Of a stretch of 64,000 nucleotides of DNA, positions 24,212 to 35,853 are shown in pieces; position 1 is the stretch's first letter; each line of letters opens with the position of its first letter. Source of the DNA: Turnera subulata (taxonomy: Eukaryota > Streptophyta > Magnoliopsida > Malpighiales > Passifloraceae); assembly GCA_028386065.3 (NCBI GenBank), contig JAKUCV010002334.1, forward strand, positions 62,001 to 126,000, given 5' to 3'. A program made the translations under genes and the position numbers. The notes beneath the pieces were generated by a model. It saw only the letters and a list, made by a program, of their open reading frames with translations, was not told the DNA's origin and made no database searches.

Positions 24212-25069
24212 CTACAAAAAAGATCCTAACTCTTTTCTTCCTGTCAGTCGTTCTTGCTTTAGTTTTGATTTTAGTTTCATATCATTACACAATTCTAAAC
24301 TTGTTTTGTTAATTTCACTAATTAAATCTCCATAAGTTAGTTGATCATAAGGAATACTTCCACTGTATTTTTCTCTTAACCTATTTTTTACCTTTTCAGC
24401 AAATAATCTTGGGAGTCCTGCTAGAAATTTCTCTTTCCAGTATTCTTTTTGACTATCTGTTCTTATCATGACTTTGGTTAAAAACATGTATTTGTACCAT
24501 CTGAAGTCTTGTAATTTTGGACAAGTTAAGTTTGCTAGAATTTCTGATGCCCTTTCTCTTGAGTCTTCTGGGTTGCCTATAAAAGATTTGGTAATTGCAT
24601 ATATTAGTGTGGCTACAGCATTTTCTTCCTCTATGGCCATTGGTGTTGCACTAGTGGTTGCCCCTGGTTTTTGTTCTATTTTAATTGATGCAGATTTTTT
24701 TGCATTTATTATGGTATCTCTGTCATTTTGTGATAAGTAATTTTTCCACCATCCTTTTAGTTGTCCTGAGAATCCGCTAACTAAAGTTAAAGCAGTTTCC
24801 TTATCTGTATTGCCATTACTTTTGTAGGATGTGGCTGCCATACACATGTCTGTCAAAATAGACATAATTGCATATTCTGATGCTCCATCTATATTCCACT
24901 CATAGATGCTTTTCCCATCATATTGACCTTGAAAACGATATCCTCTTTCTTCAAAAGCTATGTCGGGTAATGATGGTTTGGTATAATAGTGAGGTATCTT
25001 TGGTTTGTTGAATTTTTTTTGCTTTTCATGTTGGATTTTTCCTTTACTTCTTATTTTGTTAATGGTCAT
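24212..25069 (-). pseudogene. Pararetroviral coat protein, main domain
   Basis: A 285-aa open frame. It shows a basic N-terminus (KIQHEKQKKFNKPKIP), then YEWNIDGASEYAIMSIL, GFSGQLKGWWKNYLS and KYMFLTKVMIRTDSQKEYWK, a pattern I associate with caulimovirid capsid proteins. The ATG at 25069 overlaps the stop of the preceding ORF as ATGA, which supports this start. It ends early at a frameshift in a T-run, before the zinc knuckle that should belong to it. Confidence 0.7.
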
Positions 25070-26279
25070 TTTTCATCAAATTGCTTCATTAAGTCATCAA
25101 TATCGGGTTCTGAAAAATCTCCTTCTGTTAATATAGATATTTGCTTTTTCGGTGCCTTTATGTCTAAAACCTTAAGTTTTCTGAGTGATAATGTCAATTA
25201 ACTCTTCATTTTCTTGTGATTGACTGCGTAATTTTATCTTGGGTTGTTCTGGAGGAGTAATTATTGGTTTTTCTAGTGACCGGTATAATAATTGGGAAGT
25301 TCCTTCTAACTTAGAGTCTTTTACTTTTGTCTGCTGATTTGTCTCTATAATTTCTAATTGTTTAGATATAGTATGAAGCATTTGGTTGGTGCAATTATTT
25401 TGATTCCTTAATGCAGTGAAATTTTGATCATCTCTTGGTTTCTTAAATGGGCTTGCTATAACTTCTGAATTTTTCGATTGGATTTTTATCTCTTCTAATG
25501 AGGGGTGAGTGGATACTATCGTTTCCCCTGAGTTTGTCGTTTGCCATGATTGTGCTAACCTAAAGGTTTCATGAATTTGCTGTTTTGTTTCCCATTTTTT
25601 TTGTTAACTTGCCACCAAGGGAAAAACCCAATATTGTCTCCTATGTTAATTAAATCCTCGTAATATTGTTTTTTAATCTTCTGGCGGTTGTGAGAGGTAA
25701 ATTGTGATGCAAAGTCTTTCCTGTCTTGTTCATAAAAGGGATCTAAAAATTTCTTTCTTAATAATGGAATATCTAGTACAAACTCTGACTCAAGGATATT
25801 TATTTGGTCATCATAAGAGGTATTTCCTGGAGGATGCATATCACTAGCTGTTGGTGACAGTGGGGGTGACGAATTCTGCTCTGTTGGTAATGAATGGGGT
25901 TGGCTAGTTTCTGAAGTTTGATAAAATGGTCTCGGTTGTCCTTTGAAAATCTACTCCTCTAAGGTGGATTGGTATACTACTTGTTGACTTTCTTGAAAGA
26001 GTTGGCGTATCTATCTTATAGTTATCAAATCTTCTGGACTGAAATCTAATTTGCACCTTTCCATGCGAGTCTTCTATTATATCAAAAGGTCTTGTTCTAG
26101 GAGGTAAGGCCTTAACTGGATTAATTCCTGGTAAACTCTAGTTTTCAAGAAAGCTAACCTGATCCCACTCCAACATCCTGGGTGTTTGAATATTCATGTG
26201 TTCATAATTTGCTTCTATTAAGATAGTGGTACCTTTTGGTGATTGATTAATGGCTTTAGGACTGATACTTGAGCTCATT
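25067..26279 (-). pseudogene. Pararetroviral ORF2 between movement and coat proteins (broken)
   Basis: It begins with an ATG at 26277-26279, inside the last codons of the movement protein in another frame, and ends at the ATGA overlap with the coat ORF. Pieces in three frames can be followed: MSSSISPKAINQ at the start, a block with FLDPFYEQDRKDFASQFTS and IGFFPWWQ (25555-25839), a helical block (25172-25381) and an end EPDIDDLMKQFDEK. Stops occur near 26140 and 25915. Its position is that of the aphid-transmission or virion-associated genes in Caulimovirus, but no similarity was seen. Function unknown. Confidence 0.55.
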
Positions 26280-26885
26280 AATTTGTAGTAGACTCGATAA
26301 AATTATTGCTGTATTTTTTGAATTTTCTATCATTGTTGAGGGGATATTAATGTTGAGGGTTAAAACCTTTAAAATATTTTCATCAAATAAGTCTACCGAG
26401 TAATTTGGATATGAGTTAAAATATACCGGGCCATTTGCTAAATTACTTTCATATACAACAATTAAAGAGTCGGAAAAATTTGCGAATCTTGCATCTCTTA
26501 AGCATAATAATATTGGAGAGTCTAGTCCTAATCTATGCAATGGTTTAATAGCAACTTGCACTAATCCTATATGCAGAAATCTATATTTTTGCTTATGCCT
26601 ATTGATATTTGATGAGCTTAATAACTCGACATGCTTAGTTTGCGGACTTACTGGTAACGTCTGCTCAGTTGTTTCTATTAAATATTCATGCGGTCTATCA
26701 AAGATTCCTACCTTATATACTTCAGTTTTTACTATTTTAGGGATATTCTGGTTATGTAATTGATTTTCTATATCACTTATTCTTACTTCTTGCCGATTTA
26801 TGATTGTTGAATCAAAGTTCATATTATTTTGCGAGGAAGTTGAAGAGGTAGATCCTCTGGAAAAGCTTCTTAGTAATCTAGACAT
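26256..26885 (-). pseudogene. Pararetroviral movement protein (30K superfamily)
   Basis: A 209-aa open frame. The core KYRFLHIGLVQVAIKPLHRL, then LLCLRDARFANFSDSL and ANGPVYFNSYP, fits the 30K movement-protein fold, including the conserved Asp followed by a Gly about 25 residues later. A Ser-rich N-terminus precedes it. The frame looks uninterrupted but belongs to a broken genome, so I list it with the relic. Read in plus coordinates it is the right-hand end of the recognisable viral block. Confidence 0.75.
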
Positions 26886-26890
26886 GGGGA

Positions 26891-28460
26891 ATTAAAATAT
26901 TAACAGATCCATAGAGAGGTATCGGGTTACCTTTTTCACAGTCTGATGACGGGACCACCCTTTTCTCTTAGTTCTGGGCTTACTCAAAAAAATTTATCAT
27001 CTTACATTATCTTATCATTATTTTAAAAAAATAAAAAAGTACATAACAATAACCAAAATAAAACTTGATGTTGTGCAAAAAGAGATGTATGATATGAAGT
27101 CACATGTCTAATTCACATCCTCTTAAACTTGTCAGGTATCATCTCTTCAATCTCTATTGAGATGTATTTTGCTATCTTTCAGTATTAGTTTCAAAAATTA
27201 ACTTAATCAAAGTTTTAATTACTATTTTCCAAAGAGTATAAATTTGTTAGGCCAGCTTTTAACATTGAGCCCAACGCATGGTTTCACATTTTTTTTCCAG
27301 TCCATCTTCTAAAAATTGAACTCTTGCAACATCTTGTCTATCGAGCCTTTCATTCTAGCCCATCTTTCCTTTTATCCATATATTGGTCTTCAGCCCATTT
27401 TACATAGTTCATTTCTTCACTTAAATCATGTGACATCGTTGCAGTTAAATGAATGATGATGACCAGTTCTTGTTTTAAAAAGTACTGAGTGTGAAGTAGA
27501 AGCCCTTCTAACGGCTTCTTGTCCTTGTACCTCTATTGTCTTTTTCCTTCATATGCCTTTACTCTTTTCATCTCAAAACCTTATCTCCTTAGAAACCAAA
27601 ATTTTCAGAAACTTTAAGACTAAAAAGCAAGAGGTTTATGGATGTTTTTCTTGTCCTTTGTGATGAATCAAGACAAATCAACAACCTCTTTTTGGGTTAG
27701 AGAAGGAAGGTACACTTCCAAGTATATTCACATAAGAGGAAGATGGGGAGGAGCTAAAATCTTCCACCAATCAAATGAAATGGCCGTTTTTCTGTCCTAT
27801 TGGTGTGCTAAGATGTGAAGAAATGATTCTAGAATGCACAGGAGCATAAAAGAGGCATTTTGAAGATTTGGCTACTTGGGCAATGAGTTTTGTAAGTCAT
27901 TTGCCACCAAATCTTAAGCCCTCTTTTGGAAAAAGGCTATCTTTTGTCCTACTCTTCAATACATCCGTTAGAAGCCTTTGAGTGCATTATAAATAAACCA
28001 TTTCCTTCCTAAATAAGACTTAAGGCAAGCAATTGAAGATTTGGCTAATTGGGTTAGAGCTTTCTAATTGTGCTTATACACCTTTGTGAGATTCTTGAGC
28101 TAAAATTATAAACAAAGAGTGAGTCACTCTTTGGGTTGTTTGAAAATTATACCTTGAGTAGGATTGAGGAAATTTTACTTGAGGGGAATAGGTCTGAAGC
28201 TTGAGCCTTTGAAAAAGCTTGGATATAGGTTAGAGAGTGAGCCTTGGAAAACTCTTGTATAAGTTTGGGTTTAGCCTTTGAAAAAGCCTAGGTTAAAGAG
28301 TGAGTCTTGGGAAAACTCTTATAAAGGTTTGAGCTTGAGCCTTTAAAGAAGAGAGAGATTAGAAAAAACTAGAAAAAAAATTTAAAAAATAAAAGTATGT
28401 AGAATCTATTAAATTATTATATAAAAAATATATTATTCAAAAATAAAAAAGTACATAGCC
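26891..28460. other. Non-coding segment right of the pararetrovirus
   Basis: No ORF. It may hold the viral leader, which should lie before the movement protein, but no primer-binding site was found. On the plus strand ATTATAAATAAACC at about 27990 is TATA-like, and 28190-28350 repeats TTGAGCCTTTGAAAAAGC-type units. Its origin is unresolved. Confidence 0.4.
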
Positions 28461-28484
28461 CGTGTGATACACGTAATGTACTAA
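28461..28484 (+). mobile_element. Helitron-like 3' terminus
   Basis: CGTG, TGATA loop, CACG (28461-28473), then TAATGTA and CTAA (28481-28484) followed by T. The pattern is like the candidates near 6180 and 19047, with a shorter stem. Confidence 0.3.
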
Positions 28485-29089
28485 TATATATATATAATAG
28501 ACTCTCTTGAGATGTATATTACTATAGATTGGAAATTTATTGTTTTTAAGCTTCAATAGAAAATAAAAGAAATTCTTCTTAAAAAGATATTAAGCCGAAA
28601 AAAAAAACAAAAACAAAAAAAGTTAGAAGTGAAAGGAGAAAAATGGTAGTCCGATTACTTCTATAACTTAGCTTCTAGAGAGAGAAGAGAGAGAAGTGTA
28701 GAAAGAGAGATAATTGGTCTCTCTTTAATCTTGTGTTTTCATATGAACCCTTACTACTAAAAAAAAAACTACATTGATATCCCTTGAAGTTATGACAATA
28801 AGGTATTCTAATTGTATAGCAGCACTGTCTTCTTCCCTCAAATCTTAAAAAAAGCCTGTACCCTTTACCTTGCCCTAATTATATTATTCTTCTTTTTTAA
28901 AAAAAAAATTCCAAATATATATATCCTTGATTAACATGCCAATGCGCTGAAGAATTGGCATGTAAAAATTACCATATTATTTTACATGTCATATCTATCT
29001 TATTATTTGTCAGTAGACAACTACACTTGCTCTTTTGTTCCAATTTAGTACCAAGTGTTGTGTATGAAGAAAGGTTGACTGAATAGCAG
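28485..29089. other. Intergenic, AT-rich
   Basis: A-rich and purine-rich tracts; no gene supported. Confidence 0.5.
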
Positions 29090-29470
29090 TATCCTCTTAA
29101 AGGATGGTTGCGGCTTAATGCTGAGGGGGCTACTAAGGTGTGGAAGTCACCCAACTAGTACAAGTGGAGTCTTATGGAATCATTTGGATAATTGAGTTAG
29201 CAGTTTTAGTTTTGATATTGCTACTATTCTACTCTTTGTGTTGAGCTTTGGGGAGTTTGGTTGGTCTACACCTTTCTTAGGATTCTAGGTTTCAGCAAAT
29301 CGGGGATAAAGATTGACTCACAGGTTATTGTTCAACTCCTTACTTCTGATGTACACCTATCCCTTGTGATTCAGGCTATTATAAATTCCGCCTGCAACTA
29401 TTTTGCAGTTGCTACAGAATGACTTGGGATTGCTTATCACCACCATTGTTTAATTTATTCTAATTAATAC
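29090..29470 (+). pseudogene. LINE-type RNase H (RVT_3) relic
   Basis: One frame carries GWLRLNAEGATK at 29102 and, 71 codons later in the same frame, GFSKSGIKIDSQVIVQLLTSD, the start and middle motifs of the plant LINE RNase H domain, with VELWGVWLVYTFLRIL between them. Five or so stops break it. The RT part and a 3' tail are not seen nearby. Confidence 0.6.
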
Positions 29471-29660
29471 AAGAACTTGTCCCACCTTTTCTACCCAAAA
29501 ATAAGAGAGACCATCCTATCATTACTCCCATGTTAATTCAAAGAAGGTGCACATCATTATGCAGGCACCTCCAATTACAGTTAGGATAAAAGTATGAATT
29601 AGTCCCTCACTCTACCCGGATGTGGTCTCTTTTTCTTGAACCATCCACATCTATATTAAT

Positions 29661-29930
29661 CCAATTTGATATCTTAGTTTTATTGCTTCCTCAGAGCCTA
29701 CAATTTAGTTTTAAAAGGCCAACTCGAATAAGTTGATTATAGGACATTAGAAATTTATATTGGAAAATAAGTTTAAAAGACAAAAAAATCCAATTTGATA
29801 TCTTAGTTTTATTGCTTCCTTAGAGCCTACATTGTATTAAACAATCTAGTTTTAAAAGTCCAACTCGAATAAGTTGATTATAGGACATTAGAAATTTTAA
29901 AATTGGAAAATAAATTTAAAAGACAAAAAA
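29661..29930. repeat. Tandem duplication, about 129-bp unit, two copies
   Basis: CCAATTTGATATCTTAG starts at 29661 and again at 29790. Both copies carry CCAACTCGAATAAGTTGATT and end in an A-rich run. They differ by a short insertion (CATTGTATTAAACAATCT) and a few bases. Confidence 0.9.
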
Positions 29931-31799
29931 ATAACCAATCTAGCATCATCCTAACTATTTACTAACCTAATCCAACCCCAGCTAATTAACTAACTTAACC
30001 CAACTATAGGGGGTTTCCACAGTGCCCATGGATGAAGGAGTTGCACCACCACTGCATAGAGATACCTACTTCAACAACAATGACACTGTTTAGGTTATTG
30101 ACTTGGCCGAACAATATCTTGGTTGTCTATCACGATCTCTATATTGACCGACAAGATGAGTCTTCTTCATAGGTGATAAGGCTAATAAGGAACGGGGCAT
30201 GTTCCTTGTTTCCGATGCCAACGTCATTAGCATCATCATCGTCCTCCTTTTTGTTTCTTTCTCCCTGCTACTACAAGAGCGGGACCTGTTATCTTTATTG
30301 TTGTCCTGCCATTCTTGTCATTCCCAATAGACTCAAAACGACTCTTCAAAATTGTTTTGACTTTCTACACCCATGAAATCCTCAAAGAAGAACCTTAGTA
30401 TTGGGAAATTATCTTCCGACGAAAAGCTAATAATGTTGTTGTATTTGAGGTCATCGAATGTGTTTAAGGAATACATGTTTTTCTATTTTGGATAGCTACA
30501 ATTCTTTATGGATTTAGGTGAAGTTACAAAAAGCACAAGTCTAGAATTATGGGAAAAATAAAGGAAAAATGTTGCAATTCATAATTCTTAGAACTAGATA
30601 GGCAAAGAACTAAACCATAAATTGGCACAATTATTAGGGCTTTGTCAAATCTACTTCTCTAAGACCAATTTAAACGAGGTGTGATGATTTCTTTAGCAAA
30701 AGCCATTCGCCAAAATATATAAAAAGTAGATGCATAGGAGTATAACCATCGCAGCAGTGAGAATGTCAATCTAAGGACCTACTTGTAACTTGTCATTTTT
30801 CTATGCTCAATAGGTTCCAATCAAATGGACTCGAAAAGCACGAGCAAAACGTCCTCTATATGTGTGTTTGTTTTTGGTTTGTCTCCAAGTTTTCGCCCAA
30901 TTTCATGTGGCCGACTCATTCAGAATTGGGGCAAATTCTATGGTGCTCACTGAGTATCAAGTGACATATGATATTGAGATTCTTTATTTGTGAACATAAA
31001 TAAAATAAGGAAAACTATTTCCCGGGCAAATTCTATCCACTTGGTACAACATAAGTATAGGAGTCTTTTGAAATGAGTAAAATAAGGAAAACTATTCACC
31101 TAATAACCGAAGAAGGAATCTTGATTGGTTATGTACCAAGTGGGTATGGCACTTGGTACAGCTTCTTCAGTAATATAGTTTTTTTTTTCTGCATATCAGA
31201 CCTATTTTGGAGCCGACACTTTCAACATTATATGTTCCATCTAAAACCAAATTTAAACCCTAAACCTTACTTAAGAAACATCCTTACCACTCATAACAAT
31301 ATATGTTAGTCCTCCCTATTCGTGTGTTTGGGGCCTATTCTCGATGCCCGAATTCAAAAAGAAACTTTTGGACCCAAAATCAGGCCCATGTACGTATTGG
31401 CTAATGGGAACCAGGCCGAAAATCAAGTTCTGGAGGGAGCCGACTATATTAGTTTGGCCTGGAAGTTGACAAACCAGCCAATTTTCTGAAGTGTGATTTA
31501 AAAGGTTAGTTAATTAACAAGCTTGACCATTTAAACCAGATCGATTAATTAGCTAACCTTTTATTTGGTTCAAGTTTTGGTAAACATTGTTGAACTCTAG
31601 CCACAAAGAGCGATAGGTATGTATTGTGACAGAAGTTGTAAGAAGAATATGAATATGTCAAAACTACTCTGTTTAATTATACTAGCTATTGCCCCAAGCT
31701 TCGAGTGTCAACATCTTTTAAGGTAAATAGTTTTCTGTGGTTCAATCATCATTTAGTAAGCACACTTATTATATTGCAAATGTAAATTTTCGTATTGTT
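29931..31799. other. Intergenic, no gene supported
   Basis: Short ORFs at 30173-30376 and 31073-31309 show no known motif and no splice context I trust. There is a local repeat of AAATAAGGAAAACTATT (about 31003 and 31078). Confidence 0.5.
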
Positions 31800-31804
31800 G
31801 TGGG

Positions 31805-32802
31805 TGTTCGCGCACGAACAGCGAGCGACCCTCAACTCACCGATTCGACTGTTTGAAGAGCCAAACCGATGACCAGATTCGACCGTTGAAAGGCCGAACG
31901 GACGGTGTCGCGCATCCTGGACTGGGTTTTGATGCTGACTTGCCGACCCGACCGATGAAAAGGCCAGACCGACAACCGAATCCGACCTTTGAATGAAGGG
32001 CCGAACGGACGAACGTCAAACGCCCTAAATCGGGTTTTGTGTTTTGGGTTTTCTAAGTTACACTAAACTAAGAAAGCATGATAAATAACATTGCGGGATA
32101 AAGGTAAACTAATAAAAGGCAGAAATTGTTCTTTCATTGAAAATTTGCGGTCCCGGTACAAGTGTTATCCATAACCTTATATAGGTTATCCCAAAACAAT
32201 TGATAAAATCATAAAATGCCTAAAAACCTTATTTCAAATTCTAAACACCACTCGAAGCGGGATATCCTCTAATCCCGACACTTTCCCCTTTTAACTTTCA
32301 AATACGAAAAGAAATCATAGAAGATTGCGCAGGCTCTAACGATCTGTGGAATTTCCTGATCACAAGTCAATCCTTGATTTGCCAATATCCAAACTCACGA
32401 TTCAAATTCAAGTCCAAGGACCGATCCTTAACCAGCATAAAACATCGGACTTAGAAAGATATCAATCCCGATCTAGCGCCCCCGACCTGTATTGGATATC
32501 GGGCTTAGTCCAATGAAAGACGAGTGACCCAAGGCACCAATCCTAGCCCGATGAATGACATCGGTCCTGGACCTGTGGATGACATCGGTCTTGGACCCGC
32601 GGTTGACATCGGTCTTGGACCCGCGGTTGACATCGGTCTTGGACCTGCGGATGACATCGGTCTTGGACCTGCGGATGACATCGGTCTTGGACCTGCGGAT
32701 GACATCGGTCTTGGACCTGTGGACGACACCCCTGGACCAGTAGTGGACATCGGTCTTGGACCAAATAAATGGGCCTTTACGATTTTGGTCTTGGTGTAAA
32801 CA
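31805..32802 (-). repeat. Left (3') LTR, 998 bp
   Basis: It starts TGTTCGCGCACGAACAG and ends GGTCTTGGTGTAAACA on the plus strand. It matches the LTR at 37648-38580. It contains about eight 24-bp GACATCGGTC units near its right end. Confidence 0.95.
32553..32762. repeat. 24-bp minisatellite in the left LTR
   Basis: Units of the form GACATCGGTCTTGGACCTG plus 5 bases, about eight copies; the right LTR (38382-38541) has about six. Because 24 is a multiple of 3, it gives open frames with 8-residue repeats on both strands. These are not genes. Confidence 0.95.
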
Positions 32803-32820
32803 GTTGCCCCCCTCAGCCCT
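32803..32820 (-). other. Polypurine tract of the LTR element
   Basis: Minus strand AGGGCTGAGGGGGGCAAC lies directly before the TGTTTACACC start of the 3' LTR. This sets the element's orientation. Confidence 0.75.
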
Positions 32821-32934
32821 TTGATTGGAGACTATCGCAAATCGAAGGGGTGATCCTTACCATCAGCCAAAATCGAAACACCGGGACCAGAAGTCAACTC
32901 AAACGAACGACAAGGCAAGAGTCAACCCCCTGAC

Positions 32935-33410
32935 ACCCCGACGGTCGATCGAGCAAAAAGGTCACCCCGTCGGTCATGTGGGAAGAAAGTCAACCCTATC
33001 GGTCAACCGAGCGACAAGTCAAACCTGCCTGTCAACTGGCCAAAAAGTCAACCCCGTCCGTCAACCGGACAAAAAATCGACCTCGCTAGTCAATCGGGTA
33101 AAAAGTCAACTCCATCGGGCAACCGAGCAAAAAAATCAAACCCGTCAGTCAATCGGCCAGAAAGTCAACCTCGACGGTCAACTGGGTCAAAAGTCAACCC
33201 CACCAGTCAACAAGGTCAAAAGGTCAACTCCACCGTCAACTAGATTAAAAGTCAACCCCATCGGTCAATAGGGTCAAAAGATCAACTCCATCGGTCAACC
33301 AGATCAAAAGTCAACCTCATCGGTCATCAGAGTCAAACGGTTAACTCCATCGGTCAACCAGATCAAAAGTCAACCTCATCGGTCAACAAGGTCAAAAGGT
33401 CAACCTACAA
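32935..33410. repeat. GTCAAC-rich minisatellite, about 30-bp period
   Basis: Some fifteen diverged units with AAAAGTCAACCCC, ATCGGTCAAC and similar blocks. No coding potential; an ORF across it (32825-33271) is repeat-derived. Confidence 0.85.
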
Positions 33411-34009
33411 GACATAGACCGACCTGCAAGATTCATCCATCTATCAAAACCTATGCTCTACAATATCCCACTAAGAACGACCTGCGACAACAGAGAGCCC
33501 ATGGCCACCAAGCAAGAACGCCACCACTACGAGCCCGCAACAAACAACCTCTCAATGTCGGCAATAGGCCCCTCTTCGTAAGTCTCAATCTCAACGTTGG
33601 CACCATATATCGCGTTATGTAGTACTTGCAGAATATAAAAAACGACCACAAGTAATGGCCTATGTCACAGACCCATCAAGTAGTATTGGAGGACCTCACG
33701 ACCGCCCTACATCACAGGTTGATGTAAAAGTTGACCAATCAACCTCATCATAGGACGACAACCACACTTCTTACAAAGTCACCATCAAAAATAGAATTTG
33801 ATAAACGACCTCATAGATCGCTTAAATAACCATCGATCAAACATAAAAATCAAAGATCAGCCCTCTCGTAGTAACGACCAATCTCCCGCATCGATCCGTG
33901 TAATATTTGCCAAATAAATATAAAACGACCACAAGGAACGGCCTATGTCACCGACCGCTCACAAATCGCTCCACGAAAAAGTGGATGATCCCACGACCGA
34001 CCTGAGACA
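33411..34009. other. Interior of the LTR element, no ORF
   Basis: Non-coding; scattered GACCGACCT and AACGACC motifs related to the neighbouring arrays. Confidence 0.5.
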
Positions 34010-34400
34010 CAGATCGATCCAAGTAGCCAACACCAAACCCGACGAGCCGACATCTGCCCACGACCTTATCTTTCTATAAGATATTTTATAGAATTGATTT
34101 TATATAATAAGATAAAATCGATCCAAGTAGCCAACACCAAACCCGACGAGCCGACATATGCCCACGACCGACCTGAGACACAGATCGATCCAAGTAGCCA
34201 ACACCAAACCCGACGAGCCAACATATGCCCACGACCGACCTGAGACACAGATCGATCCAAGTAGCCAACAACAAACCCGACGAGCCGACATATGCCCACG
34301 ACCGACCTGAGACCCAAATCGATCCAAGTAGCCAACACCAAACCCGACGAGCCGACATATGCCCACGACCGACCTGAGACACAGATCGATCCAAGTAGCA
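34010..34400. repeat. 67-bp tandem array
   Basis: About five copies of a unit starting GATCGATCCAAGTAGCCAAC and containing AAACCCGACGAGCC and CCCACGACCGACCTGAGAC. A 50-bp AT-rich segment (about 34066-34115) interrupts it once. ORFs of up to 124 codons on the minus strand come from the repeat. Confidence 0.9.
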
Positions 34401-34589
34401 GCATGTAACAGATCGATCCAAGCAATGATTGATGACGAACGACCTATCACACCTCTTCACAGGTTGGCAATTTTACTTCCCCACGAAAAAACAAAACCGC
34501 CACCTATTTCTCTTGCAACCGACCCAAGCCACAGATCGATCCAAGTAGCAATAGCCCCAAACCCACATATAGTAGTAAGTGAGCTCACA

Positions 34590-35045
34590 TATCGACCTAT
34601 GTCAGATGGGTCCACGTAGCAAGCCAATCTCACATATCGATCTATGTAGCAGTAAGTGACCTTACAGATCGATCGACCTATGTCACAGATCGATCCACGT
34701 AGTAGTAGATGATGATCGGCCTATGTCACAGATCGATCCAGGTAGTAGTAGATGGCCTCATAGATCTATCTGTGACAATCAACCCATGTCACAGATCAAT
34801 CCAGATAGTAATAGATGGCCTTATGGATCGGTCAGCCTATGTCACAGATCGATCCAGGTAGTAATAGATGACGATCGGCCTATGTCATAGATCGATCCAG
34901 GTAGTAATAGATGACGATCGACCTATGTCACAAATCGATCCAGGTAGTAACTACCAATTTCACAGACCCATCTAGCATGGAAATGGCCTACATCAGGGAT
35001 CGATCTATGTATGTATTAATAAATGATTCCACAGATCGATCTATG
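34590..35045. repeat. Diverged GATCGATC repeats
   Basis: Irregular copies of CCTATGTCACAGATCGATCCA and AGTAGTAGATG blocks, 35-70 bases apart. It is a degenerate extension of the adjoining 67-bp array. Confidence 0.75.
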
Positions 35046-35853
35046 GAGTAAGTAATGGCCGCCATCACCTCCAAAGCTTATCTCCAAGAAACCATCTCCA
35101 AATCAAATTTCTCCATAACCTCTCCCGTACCAATTACCTGAAGAAAATCATCGCCAAGATCATCAAAGGCAACTCCAAAATCACCTGTCGTGACTCTCCC
35201 CAAAGTCGTATCCTATAAAGGCGAGGTAAAAAACAAATACGTCTTGTTCAAACAAGCCGTGGACAACCCCAACTTCTCATCGTCTTGTTTTGTAGTGGAA
35301 AGTGGCGATCTCCAATCTCCAACAGTCGATGGTAACTCAAAAATTAAACCACCAAGGGACAATCTCCAATCTCCAAAACCCCAAAACCATAGATCACTGC
35401 TTGTTGCGACAAAACGATGAGACCCAAATTTATAATGGCCGAAAACGCATATGAACATTATTTTTCAAAATAGCAACCAATGCCCATCGGTCTTCCCTTT
35501 TACTTTTATGCCTCAATGACCGATACGGTCTAGAAACAACCACGACCGATCTCAATGGTCCTCTTTCTTCCTTCTTTCTCGGGAGCAAGACGAATGTCCT
35601 TCTACCACCAATGTTGAACCTTTCTTTTACCATGGTTTGTCTTCTTGCCACGTCCTACCGAACTTTTTTTACAGTGGAACAATCATAACGATCGTTCAAC
35701 CAAGCCAAAGAATTCCCGTAAAGGCCATCATCGGCCACAAGCGGTTCAAATATTTTCCTTTAAGAAAAAACAATTCGTCTGCATTGGTTGTGAACAACAA
35801 TCACTCTAAAACAAACTTTCACCAGCCGAACTCAGCCTTGAACTATTGTTCGG

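Larger units (their letters stand above)
19340..26890 (-). mobile_element. Endogenous caulimovirid (pararetrovirus), degraded
   Basis: A roughly 7.5-kb minus-strand block, the size of a caulimovirid genome, with no LTRs. In reading order: a 30K-type movement protein, an ORF2 that starts inside it, a coat protein with CCHC knuckle, an aspartic protease with RT and RNase H, three short ORFs, then a promoter-like segment with as-1-like motifs. Order and lack of LTRs point to Caulimoviridae integrated in the genome rather than a retrotransposon. Several frameshifts and stops show it is an old, inactive copy. The genus is not resolved. No tRNA-Met primer site was found, so the copy may be partial or linearised near the leader. 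Confidence 0.8.

Noticed and set aside
26886..28460. tRNA-Met primer site for the pararetrovirus
   Set aside because: Looked for the complement of TGGTATCAGAGC on the minus strand; no match found.
32505..32799. ORFs with perfect 8-residue repeats on both strands
   Set aside because: Product of a 24-bp minisatellite in an LTR; the same arises in the other LTR.
34010..34400. Possible CRISPR-like array
   Set aside because: Units are contiguous without unique spacers, in a plant retrotransposon.
34066..34460. Three overlapping minus-strand ORFs of about 120 codons
   Set aside because: All come from the 67-bp tandem array, open in several frames.
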